64,000 bases of DNA from Streptomyces niveus (lineage in GTDB: Bacteria > Actinomycetota > Actinomycetes > Streptomycetales > Streptomycetaceae), in contig NZ_CP018047.1 in assembly GCF_002009175.1 (NCBI RefSeq), positions 806,001-870,000 on the forward strand, read 5' to 3'. The notes beneath the pieces were generated by a model. It worked only from the letters and a program-made list of their open reading frames with translations, ran no database searches and had not been told where the DNA came from. This document shows, piece by piece, positions 39,386-47,384 of this stretch (position 1 is the first letter of the stretch; every line of letters begins with the position of its first letter). The position numbers and the translations under genes are program-made.

Positions 39386-39964
39386 ATGACCACCGCCACG
39401 GCCACGGCGACGACCGACGAGCGGGCGCTGGCGGAGTTGCAGCGCGACCACGGCCCCGCGCTGCTCCACTTCCTGCTCGGTCTGACCTACGGCGACCGGC
39501 AGCGCGCCGAGGATCTGCTCCAGGAGACGCTGGTCCGCGCCTGGCAGCACCCCGAGGCGTTCGAAGGCCCCTACGAGTCCATGCGGCCCTGGCTGTTCAC
39601 CGTGGGCCGCCGACTGGCGATAGACGCCCGCCGCTCACGTCTCGCCCGTCCCACCGAAGTCAGCGACGGCGTCCTCGAAGCCACCCCGGAGCCGGGCGAC
39701 CCCACGGAGCGCTCCGTCGCCGCGCTCGACGTACGCCAGGCGGTGAAGTCGCTGAGCCCGGAGCACCGCGCCGTACTCGCGCAGATCTACTTCAAGGGTC
39801 TGAGCGTGGTCGAGGCCGCGCAGGTGCTCGGCATCCCGGCCGGCACCGTCAAGTCCCGCTCCTACTACGCGCTCCGCGCCCTCGGCCGCTCCCTGCCGGG
39901 CTACCACAGGTCCTCCTCGTCGAAGAGTGCGAGGAGCGCCGCGGCATCGGCCACCTCCGCATAG
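39386..39964 (+). CDS. ECF RNA polymerase sigma factor
   Basis: 192 aa. Sigma region 2 is AEDLLQETLVRAWQHPEAFEG with MRPWLFTVGRRLAIDARRSR; region 4 is LSPEHRAVLAQIYFKGLSVV followed by AAQVLGIPAGTVKSR. The ATG at 39386 has AAGGGA upstream; the frame extends to 38885 but without coding character. The last 64 nt, encoding a Ser/Ala-rich tail, are antisense to the zinc anti-sigma gene. The partner is therefore encoded convergently rather than downstream in the same operon. Targets unknown. Confidence 0.93.
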   Translation: MTTATATATTDERALAELQRDHGPALLHFLLGLTYGDRQRAEDLLQETLVRAWQHPEAFEGPYESMRPWLFTVGRRLAIDARRSRLARPTEVSDGVLEATPEPGDPTERSVAALDVRQAVKSLSPEHRAVLAQIYFKGLSVVEAAQVLGIPAGTVKSRSYYALRALGRSLPGYHRSSSSKSARSAAASATSA

Positions 39965-40095
39965 GCGGCGGCGCACTTCGCACAGCCGTCCAGGTGCCCG
40001 GCGACGAGCCGGTCCTCCTCGGGCGTGAGAGCTCCCAGCGCGTAGGCACCGAGCTGCGACCGCACATGCGGGTCACCGCCGGCCTCACCCGTCAC
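39901..40095 (-). CDS. small zinc-binding anti-sigma factor (zf-HC2/ZAS)
   Basis: 64 aa from a GTG with GGAGG 5 nt upstream. It has the ZAS signature H-X3-C-X2-C (GHLDGCAKC, near residue 30) in a short helical domain: RSQLGAYALGALTPEEDRL, then AAAYAEVADAAALLALFDEE. No membrane segment follows, so it is a minimal soluble ZAS protein. The 3' part overlaps the end of the ECF sigma gene on the other strand by 64 nt. The obvious partner is that sigma factor. The longer in-frame extension to 40203 lacks an SD and similarity. Confidence 0.85.
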   Translation of the reverse strand: MTGEAGGDPHVRSQLGAYALGALTPEEDRLVAGHLDGCAKCAAAYAEVADAAALLALFDEEDLW

Positions 40096-40207
40096 AATCG
40101 CCTCCGGTCCTCTGTCGGATCCTGCTCTTCTGGCCACGCTGGGCACCGGCCGCCGGTTCAATGCTCCGTGAAGCAGCGTCCACGGAGGGGAAGGAAGGCG
40201 CAAAACA

Positions 40208-40753
40208 ATGCGTCCGGAACGTCATGACGAAGGCGGTGGCGGCGGCCTGCTCGTCCCCATGGAGTGGATGTACGCGGAGTACATCGCCGACGAACTACTG
40301 CGCACCGGCGATCTGATGCCGCCCACCACACTTGAGTACCGGGCGGGTCGCGACGCCCTCGCCCTGACCATCTTCCTGGCCGACGGCGCGGTCGGCGGGC
40401 CCGGCGGCGTGGCGCGGATGGACGAGTGGCGGACGCTGACCGAGTACGGCACCGGTTGGCGTGAATGGGTCTGTCACCAGCTCGACCTCCTGGAGACGCG
40501 GGTGTTCCAGGCGGAGCGGACCGGCACCGCCGTCCACGACCCGGATCTCGAACTGGCCCTGGCCGCCTGGCGGTGGCTGGAGGAGACCGAGCTGCTGGCG
40601 CCGGACCTCGACGCGATGGGCCCGCCGGGCGGCGATCCGCCGGTGGCCGGTCGCGGGGGCGCGGAGCGGTACGAGGAGGGAGGGCCGCAGGTGTGGACCC
40701 CGGCGTGGCAACTGGGGCTGCCGCTGGGGCATCTGGCGATCCATCTGTTCTGA
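40208..40753 (+). CDS. protein of unknown function
   Basis: 181 aa, acidic and Trp-rich. Segments such as MEWMYAEYIADELLRTGDLM, then WREWVCHQLDLLETRVF and LAAWRWLEETELL look helical; an unstructured Gly/Pro region precedes the C-terminal WTPAWQLGLPLGHLAIHLF. No signal or membrane segment. AAGGAAGG lies 9 nt before the ATG. Divergent from the anti-sigma gene across 112 bp. I recognise no family. Confidence 0.72.
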   Translation: MRPERHDEGGGGGLLVPMEWMYAEYIADELLRTGDLMPPTTLEYRAGRDALALTIFLADGAVGGPGGVARMDEWRTLTEYGTGWREWVCHQLDLLETRVFQAERTGTAVHDPDLELALAAWRWLEETELLAPDLDAMGPPGGDPPVAGRGGAERYEEGGPQVWTPAWQLGLPLGHLAIHLF

Positions 40754-40794
40754 GACGGCGGACGCCTTCGGCGTTCCGGGCCGCCGGGCCCCGC

Positions 40795-41991
40795 TCAGGT
40801 GCCGTGCACACCCGCGCGGTACTTGGGGATCCGTACGGTGATCCGCATCCCGGCCCCCACCCCCGTCTCGATGACGAGCCCGTAGTCGTCCCCGTAGACC
40901 TGGCGCAGCCGCTCGTCCACGTTGAGCAGTCCGATGCCCGTGGACAGGCCGCCCTCGCCGCGCAGGATCCGGCGCAGCCGGTCCGGGTCCATGCCCACGC
41001 CGTCGTCCTCGATCACCACTTCCGCCTCCGAGCCCGCGTCGAGCGCGCTGATGGTGATGTGGCTCATCGTGATCTTGCCTTCGAGGCCGTGCTTGACGGC
41101 GTTCTCGACGAGCGGCTGGAGACAGAGGAACGGCATCGCGACCGGCAGCACCTCGGGGGCGACCTGGAGGGTGACCGAAAGACGGTCGCCGAAGCGGGCC
41201 CGGACGAGCGCCAAGTACTGGTCGATGGAGTGCAGTTCGTCGGCGAGGGTGGTGAAGTCCCCGTGCCTGCGGAACGAGTAGCGGGTGAAGTCGGCGAATT
41301 CCAGGAGCAGTTCGCGGGCCCGCTCGGGGTCGGTACGGACGAACGAGGCGATGGCGGCCAGTGAGTTGAAGATGAAGTGCGGTGAGATCTGGGCGCGCAG
41401 CGCTCTGATCTCGGCCTCGATCAACTGGGTGCGGGAGCGGTCGAGTTCGGCGAGTTCGAGCTGTACGGAGACCCAGCGGGCGACCTCGCCCGCCGCCCGC
41501 GCGAGGACCGCCGACTCCCGTGGGGCGTAGGCGACGAGGGTGCCGAGCACCCGGTGGTCGACGGTCAGCGGCGCGGCGACGCCCCAGCGCAGCGGACAGT
41601 CCAGATCGCCGCAGCCGCTGGCGAAGGCGGTGTCGCGCCCGCTGGCGAGCAGCCCCTGCACATGGTCCATCACATGTTTGCCATGGTGCTCGCCGAGGCC
41701 GTCCCAGGCCAGCACGCGGTCCCGGTCGGTGAGGCAGAGCGCGTCGGTCCCCAGCAGTGAGCGCAGCCGGCGCGCGGCCTTGCCCGCGCTCTCCTCGGTG
41801 AGTCCGGCGCGCAGCGGCGGAGCCGCGAGCGACGCGGTGTGCAGGGTCTCGAAGGTGGCGTGCTCGACGGGCGTACCGACGTCGCTCGTGCGGTCCGGGC
41901 GGCCCTGTCCGGTACGGCGGCCGAGCACATAGCCCCCGGCGGACAGGAGCGCGCCGAGCACGATCAGTACCGCGAGGGCGGCGCCGCTCAT
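40795..41991 (-). CDS. LytS-type sensor histidine kinase
   Basis: 398 aa. One N-terminal transmembrane segment (AALAVLIVLGALLSAGGYVL), then a GAF-like region (about 60-190) with LRWGVAAPLTVDHRVLGTL. The His_kinase (PF06580) motif is ALRAQISPHFIFNSLAAIASF with the phospho-acceptor His. N-box LVENAVKHGLEG and G-box STGIGLLNVDERL bind ATP. GAGAGG is 6 nt before the ATG. It lies 46 bp downstream of the symporter gene on the same strand; the LytTR regulator at the other end of this cluster is its likely partner. Confidence 0.93.
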   Translation of the reverse strand: MSGAALAVLIVLGALLSAGGYVLGRRTGQGRPDRTSDVGTPVEHATFETLHTASLAAPPLRAGLTEESAGKAARRLRSLLGTDALCLTDRDRVLAWDGLGEHHGKHVMDHVQGLLASGRDTAFASGCGDLDCPLRWGVAAPLTVDHRVLGTLVAYAPRESAVLARAAGEVARWVSVQLELAELDRSRTQLIEAEIRALRAQISPHFIFNSLAAIASFVRTDPERARELLLEFADFTRYSFRRHGDFTTLADELHSIDQYLALVRARFGDRLSVTLQVAPEVLPVAMPFLCLQPLVENAVKHGLEGKITMSHITISALDAGSEAEVVIEDDGVGMDPDRLRRILRGEGGLSTGIGLLNVDERLRQVYGDDYGLVIETGVGAGMRITVRIPKYRAGVHGT

Positions 41992-42037
41992 CGTGAACCT
42001 CTCATCCGGATCATCTGAGTCGTCGGGGTGATCGGGG

Positions 42038-43525
42038 TCATCGCGGGCCTCCGCGGGCCCGCGGCATCAGGGCCTCCGGCAGATGGAAGCGGGTCATGGC
42101 GGCCTTGGTCCCCGGCGGTATCCGCGAGCGCGTGGCCAGTGACACCAGGATCATCGCGAGGAACCCGACGGGCACCGACCAGACGGCGGGCCAGGCGAGC
42201 AGCGCGTGCGGCCAGCCCGACCGTACGGCGCCGCTGACCGTGATCCCGATGGCCACCAGCGCCGAGCCGCCGCCGAGCAGCAGTCCGGCGATCGCGCCCG
42301 GCGGGGTGAGCCGGCGCCACCAGATGCCGAGCACCAGCAGCGGGCAGAACGAGGACGCGGAGACGGCGAAGGCCATCGCGACGGCGTCCGCCACCGGCAT
42401 GCCGCTGACCACCAGCGACCCGCCGAGCGGTATCAGCATCGCGAGCAGCGTGGCCAGCCTGAAGTGCCGTACACCGCGCGAGGGCAGCACGTCCTGGGTG
42501 AGCACCCCCGCCACCGCCATGGTCAGACCGGAGGCCGTGGACAGGAACGCGGCGAAGGCGCCGCCCGCGACGAGCGCGCCCAGCAGATCCCCGGCCGTGC
42601 CGCCGATCACCAGATCGGGCAGCAGCAGTACGGCGGCGTCGGCATCCTTGCCCAGGGCGGGCGCGGGCGCGTACAGCCGCCCGAGGGCGCCGTAGACCGG
42701 AGGCAGCAGATAGAAGCCGCCGATCAGGGCGAGTACGACGACGGTGGTCCGGCGGGCCGCCCGGCCGTTGGGGCTGGTGTAGAAGCGGACCACGACGTGC
42801 GGCAGGCCCATGGTGCCGAGGAAGGTCGCGACGATCAGCCCGTACGTCGCGTACATGGGGTGGTCCGCACGGCTCGACATCTCGGTCAGGTCGAAGTCGA
42901 TCGGGGGCCGGCCGTCGCCCTGCCAGGCCAGCAGCAGGAAGATCGCCGGGACGAGCAGGGCCGTCAGCTTGAGCCAGTACTGGAACGCCTGCACGAAGGT
43001 GATGCTGCGCATGCCGCCCGCCGCTACGGCCACCACCACGACGACCGCGACGAGGACGGCGCCGAACCAGTTCGGCGCGCCGGTCAGGATCTCCAGGGTG
43101 AGGCCCGCGCCCTGGAGTTGCGGCACCAGATAGAGCCAGCCCGCGCCGACGACCAGCGCGCTGACCACGCGCCGGGCGGGGCGGGACTCCAGGCGTCCCT
43201 CCGCGAAGTCGGGCAGCGTGTAGGCGCCGGAGCGGCGCAGCGGGGCGGCGACGAAGATCAGCAGGACCAGATAGCCGGCGGTGTACCCGACCGGGTACCA
43301 GAGCATGTCGGGGCCGTGCAGCAGGAGCAGCCCGGCGATGCCGAGGAAGGAGGCGGCGGAGAGGTATTCGCCGCTGATCGCGGCGGCGTTGAGGCCGGGC
43401 CGTACGGTGCGCGAGGCCACGTAGAAGTCGGAGGTGGTGCGCGATATGCGCAGTCCGAAGCCGCCGACGAGGACGGTGGCGACCACGACGACGGCGACGG
43501 CCGTCACCGTCCAGCTCTGGTTCAC
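42038..43525 (-). CDS. sodium/solute symporter, acetate/monocarboxylate type
   Basis: 495 aa from a GTG overlapping the DUF485 stop (GTGA). About 13 hydrophobic helices. SSS-family features include GLRISRTTSDFYVASRTVRP, then AAAISGEYLSAASFLGIAGL, MLWYPVGYTAGYLVLLIFVA, and GTMGLPHVVVRFYTS, the last typical of ActP/MctP-type cation-acetate symporters. A DUF485 partner immediately upstream is standard for such carriers. Likely substrates are acetate, pyruvate or lactate. The flanking LytS/LytTR pair probably senses the same compound. Confidence 0.92.
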   Translation of the reverse strand: MNQSWTVTAVAVVVVATVLVGGFGLRISRTTSDFYVASRTVRPGLNAAAISGEYLSAASFLGIAGLLLLHGPDMLWYPVGYTAGYLVLLIFVAAPLRRSGAYTLPDFAEGRLESRPARRVVSALVVGAGWLYLVPQLQGAGLTLEILTGAPNWFGAVLVAVVVVVAVAAGGMRSITFVQAFQYWLKLTALLVPAIFLLLAWQGDGRPPIDFDLTEMSSRADHPMYATYGLIVATFLGTMGLPHVVVRFYTSPNGRAARRTTVVVLALIGGFYLLPPVYGALGRLYAPAPALGKDADAAVLLLPDLVIGGTAGDLLGALVAGGAFAAFLSTASGLTMAVAGVLTQDVLPSRGVRHFRLATLLAMLIPLGGSLVVSGMPVADAVAMAFAVSASSFCPLLVLGIWWRRLTPPGAIAGLLLGGGSALVAIGITVSGAVRSGWPHALLAWPAVWSVPVGFLAMILVSLATRSRIPPGTKAAMTRFHLPEALMPRARGGPR

Positions 43526-43884
43526 GGCAGCGGCCGGCCCTTCACCAGCCGGGCGAAGTCCCGCTCGTTGCGCTCCGCGCGACGCACGTACCACCAGGCC
43601 AGCAGGGTCAGCAGCGGATAGGCGGCGACACCGAGGACCACCCAGACGACGGTGGAGTCGCCCAGCGCGGCGAAGGCGAGCGGGAGCGTGCCGACGACCG
43701 TGGCGAGCAGGGCGAACGCGGTGAGTCCGGCGCGGAGTTGGCTGCGCATGAGGGAGCGGACGTAGGCGTCGCCGAGCGCGGTCTGCTCGTCGATCTCGGA
43801 CTGGGCGCGGTAGCGGGGCAGTGGGCGTACGCGGCGGGGCTCGCCGGTGACGACCTCCCGCTTGGGGTGGGAGTCCGCGGTCAT
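43522..43884 (-). CDS. DUF485 membrane protein (symporter partner)
   Basis: 120 aa. Two hydrophobic helices (AGLTAFALLATVVGTLPLAF and VVWVVLGVAAYPLLTLLAWW) with short basic ends, the DUF485 pattern. Homologues such as YjcH sit directly upstream of ActP. GGAGGAGAGACC precedes the ATG. Translationally coupled to the symporter. It probably stabilises or modulates the carrier; no biochemical role is established in detail. Confidence 0.92.
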   Translation of the reverse strand: MTADSHPKREVVTGEPRRVRPLPRYRAQSEIDEQTALGDAYVRSLMRSQLRAGLTAFALLATVVGTLPLAFAALGDSTVVWVVLGVAAYPLLTLLAWWYVRRAERNERDFARLVKGRPLP

Positions 43885-43995
43885 GGTCTCTCCTCCCCCT
43901 TGTCCCCGGCACCGGTGCCAGGGCCGGAGTCTAAGCAGAGCGCCGAGGCGGAGGGAAGTCCCGGCACACCATCGTCCGCCTGGCGAAGGACCAGG

Positions 43996-44745
43996 TCAGC
44001 GGCCGGGCCGGCGCATCAGCAGATCACGCAGGGCCCTGGAGTGACGTCTGCTGACCGCCAGTTCCGCCTCGCCGACGCGCACGCTCATGGCGCCCGCGTC
44101 GAGGCGCAGTTCGTCGATGCGGGCGATGGCGACGAGATGCCGGCGGTGGATCCGTACGAAACCGCGGGAGCGCCAGCGCTCCTCCAGGGTGGTGAGGGGG
44201 ATACGCACCAGATGGCTGGCGGTGTCGGTGTGGAGTCTGGCGTAGTCGCCCTGCGCCTCGGCGTAGACGATGTCGGCGACGGGGACGAAGCGGGTCACGC
44301 CGCCGAGTTCGACGGGTATCTGGTCGGTGGAGGTGTCCACGACGGGGCCGCGCTCCCCCACCAGCTCCGCGACGCGCCGCACGGCCTCGGCCAGCCGCTC
44401 CCGGCGGACGGGCTTGAGCACGTAGTCGACGGCCTTGAGGTCGAACGCCTGGACGGCGAAGCCCTCGTGGGCGGTGACGAAGACGATCAGCGGGGGTTCG
44501 GCGAAACCGGCCAGGAGCTTGGCGACGTCGAGTCCCGTGAGCCCGGCCATGTGGATGTCGAGGAAGACGACATCGACGGCGGCGGGGTCGTCCGGGCCGG
44601 CGTCGAGCGCCGCCCCGATACGGCGCAGCGCCTCGGTCGCGCTGGTGGCACCCTCGGCACCGCGGATCCGCGGGTCGGCGCGCAGGAGGTACAGCAGCTC
44701 TTCGAGGGCGGGCGCTTCGTCGTCCACGGCCAGTACACGCAGCAT
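43996..44745 (-). CDS. LytTR-family response regulator
   Basis: 249 aa. Receiver: acidic pair VLAVDDEAPALEELLYLLR, phospho-acceptor Asp in VVFLDIHMAGLTG, and Lys in VDYVLKPVRRERL. LytTR DNA-binding domain: VPVADIVYAEAQGDYARLHT through RRSRGFVRIHRRHLVAIARI-like segments (about residues 150-245). First gene of the leftward cluster RR - DUF485 - symporter - histidine kinase, with 111 bp before DUF485. It probably activates the carrier genes. Confidence 0.94.
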   Translation of the reverse strand: MLRVLAVDDEAPALEELLYLLRADPRIRGAEGATSATEALRRIGAALDAGPDDPAAVDVVFLDIHMAGLTGLDVAKLLAGFAEPPLIVFVTAHEGFAVQAFDLKAVDYVLKPVRRERLAEAVRRVAELVGERGPVVDTSTDQIPVELGGVTRFVPVADIVYAEAQGDYARLHTDTASHLVRIPLTTLEERWRSRGFVRIHRRHLVAIARIDELRLDAGAMSVRVGEAELAVSRRHSRALRDLLMRRPGR

Positions 44746-44859
44746 GACGCGGAAGTTTAGGGGGTCCGGGACGTGGTGGGCCCGGACGGGAGACGGATAT
44801 CCACGCGTGGACGGGGATGTCGTTTGAGTGATTCGCCGTCGCGCCCCGTATCAGGGGGC

Positions 44860-45528
44860 ATGCGGACCCCGGAGATCCATCGCGACGTCGGCGCCTACGC
44901 GCTCGGCGTCCTCGACGCGGCCGACGCCTTCCGCTTCGAGGACCATCTCATGGACTGTCCGCACTGCACACTGCTGTTGGGCGATTTCGACGCGGTGAGG
45001 GGTCAGCTCGACGAGTACACGCGGCAGACCCCCGCGCGCGTGGCGCCGATCGTGTCGGCCGGGCCCGAGCTGCTGCACCGGATGCTCGAAGGGACGGCCG
45101 CCCGGCGGCGGGTGAGCCGCAGACGGCGGCTGGCCCTGCTGGCGGCGGCGATGGTGATCGCGGTGGGCGGCCCGTTCGCGATCGTCGACGCGCAGCGGGG
45201 CGGCGGTTCCCCGGCGGTGCCGGCGGCCGAGCGGTGGACGGCGAAGGACCGCAGGACCGGGACGGCGGCCGTCGTGACGGCGGCGGAGCGGGGCTGGGGC
45301 ACGGACATCGCGCTGGAGCTGTCGAAGTCGGCGGCGGCCGGGGTGTGCGCGCTGATCGCTGTCGGCCGTGACGGGTCGGAGGAGACGGTGATGACCTGGG
45401 CCGCCCGTGCCGACAGCGACGGGCCGATGGTCACGTGGGGCGGCGCCGCGCTGCGGCCGTACGAGATCGACCGGTTCGAGGTGCGTACGGCGGAGGGCCA
45501 CCGGCTGATGACGGTACGGGGCGGGTGA
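44860..45528 (+). CDS. membrane-anchored zinc-finger anti-sigma-like protein
   Basis: 222 aa from the ATG at 44860 (MRTPEIHRDV). ZAS motif H-X3-C-X2-C in DHLMDCPHCTLLL near residue 28. One transmembrane helix (RRLALLAAAMVIAVGGPFAI, about residues 90-110). The extracytoplasmic part carries a putative Ig-like sensing domain (GTDIALELSKSAAAGVCALI then VRTAEGHRLMTVRGG). No sigma gene is adjacent, so the partner is elsewhere; the ECF gene at 39386 has its own small ZAS. The frame is open upstream to 44773. A GGGGG run immediately before the ATG is too close for a good SD, so the start is uncertain. Confidence 0.82.
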   Translation: MRTPEIHRDVGAYALGVLDAADAFRFEDHLMDCPHCTLLLGDFDAVRGQLDEYTRQTPARVAPIVSAGPELLHRMLEGTAARRRVSRRRRLALLAAAMVIAVGGPFAIVDAQRGGGSPAVPAAERWTAKDRRTGTAAVVTAAERGWGTDIALELSKSAAAGVCALIAVGRDGSEETVMTWAARADSDGPMVTWGGAALRPYEIDRFEVRTAEGHRLMTVRGG

Positions 45529-45590
45529 CGGTACGGGGCAGGTGACGACACCGGGGGGACAGGGCGGCCTTCGTACGGAGGCGGCCACCG

Positions 45591-46457
45591 CTACTTGAGG
45601 AAGCGGGACGTCCGGCGGTCGGCGAGCGGTTTGCCGCCCGTCTGGCAGGTCGGGCAGTACTGGAGCGAGGAGTCCGCGAAGGCGACCGACCTGATGGTGT
45701 CGCCGCAGACGGGGCAGGTCTCGCCGGCCCGGCCGTGCACCCGCAGACCGCTCTTCTTCTCGGCCTTGAGCCGGCCCGCGGCGACGCCTCGCGAGCGCTC
45801 GATCGCCGAGTTCAGCGTCGTGCGCATCGCGTCGTGGAGGACGGTGATCTCGTCGTCGGTCAGATTCTGGACCGGCTTGAAGGGTGACATCTTCGCCGCG
45901 TGCAGGATCTCGTCGCTGTACGCGTTGCCGATGCCCGCGATCAGCCGCTGGTCCCGCAGGGCGCCCTTGAGCTGGCGCCGTTCCCCCGCGAGCAGCGCGG
46001 CGAGGGCGTCGCGGTCGAAGGACTCGTCCAGCGGGTCGGGGCCCAGGCTCGCGACGGCGGGCACCTCGAAGGGGCAGCGTACGAGATGGACGGCGAGGCG
46101 CTTGGTGGTGCCCGCCTCGGTCAGGTCGAAGCCGTCGCCCCCGGTCAGGACGGTCCGCAGCGCCAGTGGCCCCTTTCCCGGGCGCGGCGGGGTGGCGGGG
46201 AACTCGTCCTTCCAGCGCAGCCAGCCCGCGCGGGCCAGATGGATCACGAGATGGAGCCCGGAGTCGCCCGCCACGATGTCGAGCCACTTGCCGTGCCGCT
46301 CGATGCCGCTGACGGTGGCGCCCTCCAGGGCGGTGAGCGGCGGGTCGTACGTCTTGAGGACGTTGATCGACAGGGGCAGGACGCGGGCTACCTCCTTGCC
46401 GACCAGATGGCCGTCGAGGAACTCTCTCAGCGCTTCGACTTCGGGGACTTCCGGCAT
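45591..46457 (-). CDS. Fpg/Nei-family DNA glycosylase
   Basis: 288 aa. The N-terminus MPEVPEVEAL gives Pro1/Glu2 after Met removal, the Schiff-base and acid residues. The helix-two-turn-helix segment is GIGNAYSDEILHAAKMSPF. The C-terminal zinc finger has CPVCGDTIRSVAF and CPTCQTGG with a terminal RTSRFLK. It removes oxidised bases such as 8-oxoguanine or pyrimidine lesions and nicks the abasic site. Divergence from the best-known Fpg (MPELPE) leaves Fpg versus Nei open. Monocistronic, convergent with the anti-sigma-like gene. Confidence 0.94.
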   Translation of the reverse strand: MPEVPEVEALREFLDGHLVGKEVARVLPLSINVLKTYDPPLTALEGATVSGIERHGKWLDIVAGDSGLHLVIHLARAGWLRWKDEFPATPPRPGKGPLALRTVLTGGDGFDLTEAGTTKRLAVHLVRCPFEVPAVASLGPDPLDESFDRDALAALLAGERRQLKGALRDQRLIAGIGNAYSDEILHAAKMSPFKPVQNLTDDEITVLHDAMRTTLNSAIERSRGVAAGRLKAEKKSGLRVHGRAGETCPVCGDTIRSVAFADSSLQYCPTCQTGGKPLADRRTSRFLK

Positions 46458-46505
46458 GCGTCAAGCGTGCCGCAGCACCGGCGCGAACGCCCGGCGGGCG
46501 CCGGT

Positions 46506-47384
46506 TCAGAGCCCGTAGACCGCCGTGGCCGTCCCGCCGAAGACCGCCCGCCGCTCGTTCTCGCTCAGACCGCCGGTCAGCGTACGGGTGACGGCCACGA
46601 CCTCGGCGTACGAGGCGGCCAGCCGGCACACCGGCCAGTCGGAGCCGAACATCAGCCGCGCGGAGCCGAACGCGTCGAGCGCGGTCTCGGTGTACGGGCG
46701 CAGCGTGTCCGCCGTCCAGGAGTCCCACGCGGCCTCGGTGACCAGCCCGGAGAGCTTGCAGACGGCGTTGGGCCTGGCGGCCAGTGCCCGGATGTGACCG
46801 GCCCAGGGGTCTAGGTCACCGGCGGAGACGGGCGGCTTGCCAAGGTGGTCGAGTACGAAGGTCAGCTGGGGCAGCAGTGCGGCGGCCGTGATCGCGGCCG
46901 GGAGCTGGTGGGGCAGGACGATCAGGTCGTACGCGAGCCCGGCGGCGGCCACGGCGGTGAGCCCGCGCCGTACGTCGGGACGCAGCAGCCACTCGGGGTC
47001 GGGTTCGCCCTGGACCTGGTGCCGGATGCCCACGAGCTTGTCGCCGCCGGGCATCTCGCGCAGCGCGGCGAGGGTGTCGGCGATGTCGGGGGCGGTGAGG
47101 TCGGTCCAGCCGACGACACCGGCGATCAGCTCGCTCGTGTCGGCGAGGGCGAGGAATTCGGGGGTCTCCCCGGCGACCGTGACGGTCTGGACGAGAACGG
47201 TGGCGCCGACTCCGGCCGCGCGGGCCTCGGGTGCGAGATCGGCGACGCCGAAGTCCCGCCGGATGGGTGCCATCGCGGGGCCGGTGATCCAGTCCTGGTC
47301 GCGTACGGAGAGGTCCCACACATGGTGGTGGGCGTCCACGACGGGCGCCGACGGGGTCGGTGGTCGGTGCGGGGCTCCGCTCAT
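46506..47384 (-). CDS. COG3618-type amidohydrolase (sugar lactonase)
   Basis: 292 aa. A TIM-barrel metal-dependent hydrolase: VVDAHHHVWDLSVRDQDW near the N-terminus (HxH), FVLDHLGKPPV and MFGSDWPVCRL near the end (Asp). The family includes L-fuconolactone and L-rhamnonolactone hydrolases. The start overlaps the stop of the aldo/keto reductase gene (ATGA), so the pair should act in sequence: a sugar is oxidised to a lactone, which this enzyme opens. Whether the substrate is L-fucose or a related 6-deoxyhexose is inference from the pair. Confidence 0.9.
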   Translation of the reverse strand: MSGAPHRPPTPSAPVVDAHHHVWDLSVRDQDWITGPAMAPIRRDFGVADLAPEARAAGVGATVLVQTVTVAGETPEFLALADTSELIAGVVGWTDLTAPDIADTLAALREMPGGDKLVGIRHQVQGEPDPEWLLRPDVRRGLTAVAAAGLAYDLIVLPHQLPAAITAAALLPQLTFVLDHLGKPPVSAGDLDPWAGHIRALAARPNAVCKLSGLVTEAAWDSWTADTLRPYTETALDAFGSARLMFGSDWPVCRLAASYAEVVAVTRTLTGGLSENERRAVFGGTATAVYGL

